35,168 bases of DNA from JBBTXJ01 sp038061815 (GTDB taxonomy: Bacteria; Patescibacteriota; Patescibacteriia; Magasanikbacterales; JBBTXJ01). Each line of letters opens with the position of its first letter. Within the stretch, counting starts at the first letter, position 1. This document shows, piece after piece, positions 29,992 to 35,168 of this stretch. The position numbers and the translations under genes are program-made. Location of the stretch: positions 1 through 35,168 of the forward strand of contig JBBTYK010000032.1 of assembly GCA_038061815.1 (NCBI GenBank), in the 5' to 3' direction. The notes below the pieces were generated by a model. It searched no databases, was not told the origin of the DNA, and was given only the letters and a program-made list of their open reading frames with translations.

Positions 29992-31746
29992 ATGCTCAAT
30001 CAGGAAATCGCCCGCATTTTTTACAACATCGCCGATATTTTAGAAATTCAAAACGCCGACCCGTTTCGCGTCCGCGCCTATCGGCAAGCCGCAACCGTTA
30101 TTGAAGGCCTCATTGAAGAAGCGGCGGCGATGTATAAAGAAAACGGCCTCAAGGGCCTCATGGACATTCCGGGCGTCGGTAAAGAACTCGCGCTGAAAAT
30201 TGAAAAACTCGTTCGGCGCGGACGGCTTGACTTTTATACCAAACTGCGCAAAGAAGTGCCGGCCGGATTGCTTGAAATTATGGAATTGGAGGGCATGGGC
30301 CCGAAGAAAACGCAATTTGTCTGGAAAAAATTTCATGTAAAGACCGTTCGCGATTTGGAAAAACTCTGCCGCGGCGATGCGCTGATAGAACAACCGGGAT
30401 GGGGACAAAAAACTGCCGACAACATTCTGCGCGCGATTCAATTGCACCGCGAATACGGCGAACGAAAACCGATTGGCGTGGTGTATGCCTCTGCACTCGC
30501 CATGGTTGAAGCGCTCAAAAAGAGCGGCTATGCGAACGCGGTTGAAATCGCCGGCAGTCTTCGCCGCATGAGGGAAGACATCGGCGACATTGACATCCTC
30601 GCCACGTCAAAAAAACCGGAAAAGCTGATTGAACTCTTCGCCAATCATTCTGAAGTAAAAACCGTCCTCGCCAAAGGGCCGACGAAATGCATGGTCGTGT
30701 TGAAAAACGGCATAGACGCGGACTTGCGCGTAGTGGAACCCGACGAATTCGGCGCCGGATTATTTTATTTTACCGGTTCAAAACAATTCAACGTGCGCAC
30801 GCGGGAAATTGCAATTCGCAAAGGACTCACCATCAACGAATACGGCATTTTTCGCGGCACGGCAGAGCGTCGCGGCACGCGCGTTGCCGCGCGCACCGAG
30901 GCCTCTGTATTTCGCGCCATCGGACTCCCGTTTATTCCGCCGGAGTTGCGCGAAGACCGCGGAGAAATTGACGCGGCGCTTGAACGCCGTCTCCCCTCCC
31001 CCATCATCCGCGAGGATATCAAAGGCGACCTCCATGTGCATACGTCATGGTCCGGTGACGGACATAACACGCCGCTGGAAATAATCCGCGCGGCTAAAAC
31101 GCAGGGATTAAAATACATTGCCATCACCGACCACGCTTCTCCATTGGGGATGTTAAAAGGCATCAAATCACACAACGTAAAAAAATATATCGCGGATATT
31201 CGCGCCGCGGCCGCAAAAGTTTCCGGCATTCGCGTGCTCGCGGGCGCTGAAGTGGATATTTTGCCGGACGGCCGCGTGTATTTGCCTGATGCCGTGTTGA
31301 AACAATTAGATTGGGTGGTGGCATCGGTGCATACGGCGTTCAAACAGCCGCGCGAGCGTATGACTGAACGCGTCATTCGCGCGATACAGAATCCATACGT
31401 ATCCGCCATTGGACATCTCACCGCGCGCATTTTGGGTCGGCGCGAACCGACCGCGGTTGATGTTGCGGAAGTTATAAAGGCGGCAAAGGCGCATGGCACG
31501 GCGTTGGAAATAAACGTATCGTGGTATCGTTTGGATTTGAACGATTTGCATTGCCGCATGGCAAAAGAGGCGGGCGTGCCGCTCGTCATCAGCACGGATT
31601 CGCACGATGTGGATAACTTTGATTTTACCTTCGGCATCGGCACCGCGCGCCGCGGATGGGTTGAGGCGCGGGATGTGCTGAATACGCTACCGTTTGAAAA
31701 ATTCCTAAAGTCATTTCGAGCGAGCGCAGCGAGTCGAGAAATCTAA
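29992..31746 (+). CDS. polX: DNA polymerase X family protein with PHP domain
   Basis: Bacterial/archaeal-type PolX, 584 residues, a repair polymerase that also carries a PHP-type 3'-5' exonuclease. The N-terminal part has helix-hairpin-helix elements (GLMDIPGVGKELALKIEKL). The nucleotidyl-transfer site is GSLRRMREDIGDIDI with D199 and D201, and D244 in DADLRVVEPD as the third acid. The PHP domain starts at about residue 344: DLHVHTSWSGDG (H348, H350), ITDHASPLG, then GAEVDILPDG and a final STDSHDVDNF. The last 11 residues (SFRASAASREI) and the stop codon are encoded by a REP-like repeat, so the native C-terminus was probably altered by the insertion. Confidence 0.94.
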   Translation: MLNQEIARIFYNIADILEIQNADPFRVRAYRQAATVIEGLIEEAAAMYKENGLKGLMDIPGVGKELALKIEKLVRRGRLDFYTKLRKEVPAGLLEIMELEGMGPKKTQFVWKKFHVKTVRDLEKLCRGDALIEQPGWGQKTADNILRAIQLHREYGERKPIGVVYASALAMVEALKKSGYANAVEIAGSLRRMREDIGDIDILATSKKPEKLIELFANHSEVKTVLAKGPTKCMVVLKNGIDADLRVVEPDEFGAGLFYFTGSKQFNVRTREIAIRKGLTINEYGIFRGTAERRGTRVAARTEASVFRAIGLPFIPPELREDRGEIDAALERRLPSPIIREDIKGDLHVHTSWSGDGHNTPLEIIRAAKTQGLKYIAITDHASPLGMLKGIKSHNVKKYIADIRAAAAKVSGIRVLAGAEVDILPDGRVYLPDAVLKQLDWVVASVHTAFKQPRERMTERVIRAIQNPYVSAIGHLTARILGRREPTAVDVAEVIKAAKAHGTALEINVSWYRLDLNDLHCRMAKEAGVPLVISTDSHDVDNFDFTFGIGTARRGWVEARDVLNTLPFEKFLKSFRASAASREI

Positions 31747-31748
31747 TT
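31710..31748 (+). repeat. REP-like repeat, copy A (inside the polX 3' end)
   Basis: 39 bases beginning GTCATTTCGAGCGAGCGC and ending GTCGAGAAATCTAATT. It is the exact reverse complement of 32097-32135 on the other side of the GIY-YIG gene. It encodes the end of PolX and its TAA stop. Confidence 0.95.
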
Positions 31749-31755
31749 CCGGTTT

Positions 31756-32049
31756 ATGAAGGAGCGGCATTATTACGTCTACTTTCTGATGAACAAGCTG
31801 CATACGACACTATACATTGGTATTACCAGTAATCTGCAAAAAAGACTTTGGCAACATCAAGAAAAAATTGCCAAGGGATTCACGCAAAAATACAATATTA
31901 CTAAACTCGTTTATTACGAAACGTATGACGACCCTGAAACAGCAATCGCGCGAGAGAAGCAACTGAAACGGTGGTCACGTGCAAAGAAAGAGGCGCTTAT
32001 GAGACAAATCAATCCGCATTTGGAAGATTTGTCACTCGCATGGAACTAA
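31756..32049 (+). CDS. GIY-YIG family nuclease-domain protein
   Basis: Single-domain GIY-YIG protein of 97 residues, similar in size to the UPF0213/YhbQ group. The motif elements are Y8-V-Y (GIY position), L19-Y-I-G (YIG position), catalytic-type R30 in NLQKRLWQH, and E67 in AIAREKQLKRW. The segment KLVYYETYDDPETA is also typical. Such stand-alone proteins are probably DNA or RNA endonucleases, but the substrate is unknown. The gene is bracketed by exact inverted 39-bp repeats and follows polX by 9 bases. Base composition is more AT-rich than its flanks, and it may be a small mobile cassette. Confidence 0.85.
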   Translation: MKERHYYVYFLMNKLHTTLYIGITSNLQKRLWQHQEKIAKGFTQKYNITKLVYYETYDDPETAIAREKQLKRWSRAKKEALMRQINPHLEDLSLAWN

Positions 32050-32052
32050 CTG

Positions 32053-32135
32053 CCATCTCGAGCGAAGGCCCGCCTCGGGCTGGAGTCGAGGGATATAATT
32101 AGATTTCTCGACTCGCTGCGCTCGCTCGAAATGAC
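32053..32135. repeat. REP-like palindromic repeat, copy B
   Basis: A forward half (CATCTCGAGCGAAGG to GTCGAGGGATATAATT) is joined to an inverted half (AGATTTCTCGACTCGC to CTCGAAATGAC). 32097-32135 is the exact complement of copy A. The unit can form a long hairpin with internal GC-rich stems. Confidence 0.9.
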
Positions 32136-32140
32136 AAAGT

Positions 32141-32181
32141 AAAAAAATCCCCCGCACTCGTTCATAGCTTGCGCTATTTCA
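32141..32181 (-). terminator. Intrinsic terminator of the S1-domain gene
   Basis: On the minus strand CCCCGCACTC (32181-32172) pairs with GAGTGCGGGG (32159-32150) and is followed by ATTTTTTT. The loop contains a second small hairpin (ATAGC/GCTAT). It lies about 110 bases after the stop codon at 32290. Between them another hairpin, CCCCGC/GCGGGG, overlaps the stop. Nothing else is seen in 32182-32289. Confidence 0.88.
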
Positions 32182-32289
32182 GAGTGCGGGGTGTACTGCT
32201 TCTTCTACCGAGTGGACGAGGTTCGTTGGGATAAGACGATCAAGCGTCTCCTCCTTTCAGGTTTAAGACCTTCGTCCATCCCGTCCCCG

Positions 32290-33120
32290 CTAGTTGGCGG
32301 GGCGGGCCTCCTGCTGCTGCCGCGGGGCGGGCCGGCGCCCCCAGAACGGCCGCCGGTGGCGGTCCGAGAGGACCGCCTCCATGTGGCCGTTGGTCCGGAT
32401 CACCTTGACCCGGACCCGCGACCCCACCGCGTGGCTCATGAGCCACCGCTCCGCGGCGGCCCACGAGCCGTGCCCGTACTCGTCCGCGATGCGGACGCGG
32501 GCCTCGACGTCGCCGCCGAGGTCCACCACGATGCCCTTGCCGGGCACGTGGCGGGCGACGGTGGCCGCCAGGTACTTCCCGACGGGCGGCGTGACGGCCT
32601 TGGTCTCGGCCGCGCTCGCCAGCACCTCGCTGACGAGCCGCACGGCCGCGAGCTTCGGCTCCACCACGAGCTCGTGGTAGAGGCGTCCGCCGTTTCCCCA
32701 CCCCTGCGCGACGTGGGTCGTCAGGAACTCGCCGTCCCTGTAGACTCCGACCACCTCCGGCGAATGGAAGACGGCCGTCCCCTCCTCGAACTCCTCGTCG
32801 CCGTCGTCGTTCTCGTCCATCTCGTCCTCGTCGTCTTCCGGCGCGGTCTCCGCGTCGGCGAACTCCGTGCCGAGGCCCTCGAGGGCCTCGAGCGAGTCGC
32901 ACAAGGCCCACTCGCGGGCCCGGTTGAGCCGGACGTCCGTCTCCTCGACGCGCGCCTTGTCGGCGCCGGCGAGGAACTGGGCCGCCTCGTCGTTGTCGAC
33001 CTCGGGGTCGACGGCGAACTGGAACCCGGCGATGCCGGGCCCGTCCGCAACGAACTTCCGGAACCGCGCGTCTCGCGCCGAGTGGCGCTCGAACCCGTCA
33101 CCGAAATTCCGATTGAACAT
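32290..33120 (-). CDS. GC3-rich orphan protein with C-terminal S1-like RNA-binding domain
   Basis: A 276-residue protein read from ATG 33120. Residues 94-113 are almost all Asp/Glu (PEDDEDEMDENDDGDEEFEE). Residues about 179-254 resemble an S1/OB-fold: VGKYLAATVARHVPGKGIVV, DLGGDVEARVRIADE, then VGSRVRVKVIRTNGHMEAVL and SDR. A basic tail follows (RRPFWGRRPAPRQQQ). Nearly every codon ends in G or C, unlike the flanking genes, which indicates foreign origin or strong codon selection. An upstream in-frame ATG at 33243 overlaps the -35 and is rejected; 33120 has a Shine-Dalgarno. Long open frames on other strands here are by-products of the GC bias. Its RNA-binding role is inferred; nothing in the context names a pathway. 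Confidence 0.72.
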   Translation of the reverse strand: MFNRNFGDGFERHSARDARFRKFVADGPGIAGFQFAVDPEVDNDEAAQFLAGADKARVEETDVRLNRAREWALCDSLEALEGLGTEFADAETAPEDDEDEMDENDDGDEEFEEGTAVFHSPEVVGVYRDGEFLTTHVAQGWGNGGRLYHELVVEPKLAAVRLVSEVLASAAETKAVTPPVGKYLAATVARHVPGKGIVVDLGGDVEARVRIADEYGHGSWAAAERWLMSHAVGSRVRVKVIRTNGHMEAVLSDRHRRPFWGRRPAPRQQQEARPAN

Positions 33121-33135
33121 TCCCCTTCCCTTTCC
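33121..33135 (-). promoter_or_regulatory. Purine-rich Shine-Dalgarno deciding the 33120 start
   Basis: Minus-strand GGAAAGGGAAGGGGA immediately before ATG 33120. It shares GGGAAGGGGAATG with the 29870 gene and excludes the longer 33243 start. Confidence 0.7.
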
Positions 33136-33214
33136 AGCCGCTGTCGGACGGCTGATATGTACATTCGCCACTAGGAAAAGACCACCCTGGCCTAGTCCAT
33201 CGTGCGAACGCGGT

Positions 33215-33243
33215 AGTATAACACACCCTGCCGATTTTGTCAA
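33215..33243 (-). promoter_or_regulatory. Consensus promoter TTGACA-17-TATACT
   Basis: On the minus strand TTGACA (33243-33238), 17-base spacer and TATACT (33220-33215). Predicted start near 33208, leader about 88 bases. Both hexamers and the spacing are identical to those of the 29870 gene promoter. Confidence 0.9.
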
Positions 33244-33289
33244 GGGCGGGGTGTTATTTTTTGGCTTGTTTTACGAAAAAACCTCAAAA

Positions 33290-33364
33290 GTCATCTCGAG
33301 CGAGTCCGCCTTGGCGGACGAGTCGAGAGACCTAATTAGATTCCTCGACAGGGCTCGGAATGAC
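33290..33364. repeat. REP-like palindromic repeat, copy C
   Basis: A 75-base unit of the same family: GTCATCTCGAGCGAG, an inner hairpin GTCCGCC-TT-GGCGGAC, GAGTCGAGAGACC, then the inverted half from TAATTAGATT to GGAATGAC. It lies 7 bases beyond the M23 peptidase stop, where on the minus strand it is followed by T-rich sequence and may serve as terminator. Confidence 0.9.
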
Positions 33365-33371
33365 ATTATTT

Positions 33372-34604
33372 CTACAACAAATACTCCAACGGATTGACCG
33401 GAATCCCGTTGAGACGCGTTTCAAAATGCAAATGTGGCCCTGTAACAAACGGTCCTGCGCCGACAGTCCCGGGCGTTCCGCCGGAATAGCCAATTATATC
33501 GCCGCGCGCCACAAACTGGTCCTCGCTTACCGCCGTTTGCGAGAGGTGTCCGTAAACAGTGGACAAGCCATCGCCGTGAATAATCATGACGTAGCTGTAA
33601 CACCATGATTCACCGCATCGCTTGGCGCGCGCCACATATCCGGATGCCGCGGCGCGAACCGCGGTCCCCTGTCCGGCTTTGATATCTATGCCGGCGTGTT
33701 CAAAAATGTTGCGGAACGGATAATCCGGGTCATGAAAATACGCGGTGATGTATTGGCTCGGCACCGGCCACGAAAACGCCGTATCCCCGCCTTGCGGCAA
33801 TTTGTCGCTCCCTTCCAGCTTCGCGCGAATTTTGCGTTCAATGGATTGGGTCTCGCTTTCAATGGTTTGAGCTTGCCGGCGCAAATCGGCCAACATGCCT
33901 TGGAACACCGTCTCATTTTCTTTCGTCTCTTTGAGCAGATTATCTTTGTACACGCGCTGTTCCGCGACTTGCTGCTGTTTCACGGCGAGCGCTTCTTTCA
34001 GTTTTTCAAGCGAGCGCTCCTTATCCGAAAGTTTTGTTTCTTTTGTCTGCAATTCTTCCTTGGCGAGCCGTAGCGTCCGCGCCTGCGCGCCGACATCAAG
34101 ATACACTTCTTCTAAATACTGCACTTCAGAAAAAAATTCTGAAAACGAATCATTGGAAAGCAGCAATTCTAAATAGTTGCGGTCGCTTTCGCGTTGAATC
34201 GTGCGAATCAGTTCTGATAAAATTTCTTTATGCCGCGCGATTTGTTTATTCTTTTCATCCATCTCAAGACGGAGTTCCTTCAATTCCAACTGCACGGTTT
34301 CCAATTCCACGAGCGTGGACTGTATATCCAGACGAACCGCTTCAAGGCGTTCTTCCAAAATGCCCATCTGGTTCTGCAACGACAACGCCTCAACCTGTTT
34401 GCGTTCAATGCTCTTTTTGATGGTGCCGATTTTTTCCTCAATTTTCGCCGACTCCTCTTTCTTGGCGCGGATTTCATCTTGCAATTTCGCGATTTCCTCC
34501 TTGAGTGCCTGATTCTCTTCGGCGCGGACGGGCAAAACGACAAAAACAGCCATCGCGAGAACGGCGATAAGTGCGATGCCAAAACGAGAGGCTATGGAAG
34601 CCAT
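33372..34604 (-). CDS. M23-family murein hydrolase with coiled coil (EnvC/NlpD-like)
   Basis: Exported peptidoglycan hydrolase or amidase activator, 410 residues from ATG 34604. Signal peptide: ASRFGIALIAVLAMAVFVVL ending near VRAEE. A long coiled coil follows (about residues 32-260, heptad-rich Glu/Lys/Leu). The C-terminal M23 (LytM) domain has FEHAGIDIKAGQG (HxxxD zinc ligands), YVMIIHGDGLSTVYGHLSQT and GPHLHFETR (HxH). All ligands are present, so it may be an active endopeptidase rather than a degenerate EnvC. The longer in-frame start at 34688 lies upstream of the promoter and is rejected. Extended -10 places the mRNA start at the ATG. Confidence 0.92.
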   Translation of the reverse strand: MASIASRFGIALIAVLAMAVFVVLPVRAEENQALKEEIAKLQDEIRAKKEESAKIEEKIGTIKKSIERKQVEALSLQNQMGILEERLEAVRLDIQSTLVELETVQLELKELRLEMDEKNKQIARHKEILSELIRTIQRESDRNYLELLLSNDSFSEFFSEVQYLEEVYLDVGAQARTLRLAKEELQTKETKLSDKERSLEKLKEALAVKQQQVAEQRVYKDNLLKETKENETVFQGMLADLRRQAQTIESETQSIERKIRAKLEGSDKLPQGGDTAFSWPVPSQYITAYFHDPDYPFRNIFEHAGIDIKAGQGTAVRAAASGYVARAKRCGESWCYSYVMIIHGDGLSTVYGHLSQTAVSEDQFVARGDIIGYSGGTPGTVGAGPFVTGPHLHFETRLNGIPVNPLEYLL

Positions 34605-34611
34605 TGGGGTA

Positions 34612-34620
34612 AGTATATCA
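34612..34620 (-). promoter_or_regulatory. Extended -10 promoter of the M23 peptidase gene, leaderless
   Basis: Minus-strand TGATATACT (TGn plus TATACT at 34617-34612), 7 bases from ATG 34604. It overlaps the gltX stop codon. No good -35. Confidence 0.6.
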
Positions 34621-35168
34621 CAATTTGCCCAGCGCCTCTTTAATCCGCGCCGATGTTCGTTCCTTGCCAAGAAGCGCCGCGGCCTCAAAAGGGCTGGGCG
34701 ACTTTTCTCGTCCGGTGAGCGCCACGCGAAGCGGCCAGAGTGTTTGGCCGTTGCCGAGATTATTTTCTTTTATCCACGCAAGCAATTCTTTTTCAAGCGC
34801 CGCGGTTTCAAAATCTTTCTCTTTCAGTTTTTCCAAAAACGCGCGCGCCTTCTCAAGACGGTCTTTCGCTTCCGCGTTGCTGGATTTTTTTGCGACCAGT
34901 AATTTCGCGTTATAATCCAGAGTTTCCTCAAATGCAAACTGCGTCTCTTCACCCGCTTCAGACAAAGTAGCAATGCGCTGCTGTTCCACCGCCATCACGC
35001 GCGCGAGCTGTTTCGCGTCTCCCCGCAGCCCTTTCTTTTCAAAAAACGGCTTCGCGCGCTCCGCCAATTCTTCAGGTTTCGCCTGTTTCATGTGTTCGCG
35101 CGCCAGCCAGTTCAATTTGTCCATTGAAAAAACCGCGCCGCCTTTATTCACTTTAGACAAATCAAATG
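34618..35168 (-). CDS. gltX: Glutamyl-tRNA synthetase, C-terminal part (5' end outside window)
   Basis: C-terminal anticodon-binding region of GluRS, open to the window end (FDLSKVNKGGAVFSMDKLNW at its beginning). The signatures are SKVNKGGAVF followed by KLNWLAREHM and, near the C-terminus, LWPLRVALTGREKSPSPFEA, both highly typical of GltX. The catalytic Rossmann domain with HIGH and KMSKS motifs lies beyond 35168. The fragment is 183 residues plus a partial codon. Its stop overlaps the extended -10 of the M23 gene transcribed in the same direction. Confidence 0.95.
   Translation of the reverse strand, partial: FDLSKVNKGGAVFSMDKLNWLAREHMKQAKPEELAERAKPFFEKKGLRGDAKQLARVMAVEQQRIATLSEAGEETQFAFEETLDYNAKLLVAKKSSNAEAKDRLEKARAFLEKLKEKDFETAALEKELLAWIKENNLGNGQTLWPLRVALTGREKSPSPFEAAALLGKERTSARIKEALGKL

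Noticed and set aside
32191..33174. 327-residue plus-strand frame and a 223-residue minus-strand frame (32240-32911) over the GC-rich gene
   Set aside because: By-products of extreme GC3 bias. Only the 33120-32290 minus frame has a promoter, ribosome site, terminator and a recognisable S1-like domain.
1..35168. Recoded TGA (as in Gracilibacteria/Absconditabacteria)
   Set aside because: atpA, atpG, atpC, lysS and others end at TGA exactly where the family ends, so TGA is a stop.
1..35168. CRISPR arrays, prophage or insertion-sequence transposase genes
   Set aside because: No spaced direct repeats and no transposase, capsid or portal-like frames were seen on either strand.

Overview
The window looks like a chromosomal segment of a Patescibacteria (Candidate Phyla Radiation) bacterium, most likely Parcubacteria-like. 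This is an inference from several signs: very tight gene packing with ATGA overlaps, almost no Shine-Dalgarno sequences in front of the core genes, a short F1 delta subunit, a prolyl-tRNA synthetase without the editing insertion, a DciA-like protein, PolX, and large lineage-type hypothetical proteins. TGA acts as a normal stop codon, so the code is the standard bacterial one. No tRNA, rRNA or CRISPR array was recognised.

Layout. Positions 1-2314 hold the 3' end of metG, a CvpA-family gene and tatD. A 759-residue protein with a DHH-like motif follows. Positions 4667-11302 are a complete F-type ATP synthase operon (atpZ/I-like, B, E, F, H, A, G, D, C). It is interrupted by a hairpin between atpA and atpG and a GC-rich hairpin cluster between atpD and atpC, and atpC carries an apparent frameshift. 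Two beta-carbonic-anhydrase-like genes follow. The second contains a 100-N gap flanked by identical 55-bp ends, which is an assembly artefact. A structured, probably non-coding transcription unit lies at about 12755-12995. Next come a UvrD/PcrA-like helicase fused to a Cys-rich RecB-type nuclease, then a cluster with a dciA-like gene, a membrane protein, proS, mreB, mreC, mreD and PBP2 (mrdA). greA, lysS, a RibL-like/NUDIX fusion, serS and an ftsQ-like gene follow.

From about 27.5 kb the window becomes more accessory in character. It contains an AT-rich intergenic region with a candidate dif-like site, a Xer-type tyrosine recombinase, a possible PD-(D/E)XK-like protein and an orphan minus-strand gene. 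After polX comes an islet bracketed by REP-like palindromes, with a GIY-YIG gene and an extremely GC3-rich S1-domain gene. Minus-strand genes for an M23 peptidase and the C-terminus of GltX close the window.

Two expression styles stand out. At eight predicted transcription-unit starts in mostly core genes, the ATG lies only 6-13 nt after a recognisable -10 box, so these mRNAs should be leaderless or nearly so. Three orphan genes (11384, 29870 minus, 33120 minus) instead have near-consensus TTGAC(A/C)-17-TATACT promoters, longer leaders and purine-rich Shine-Dalgarno tracts, and their own terminators.
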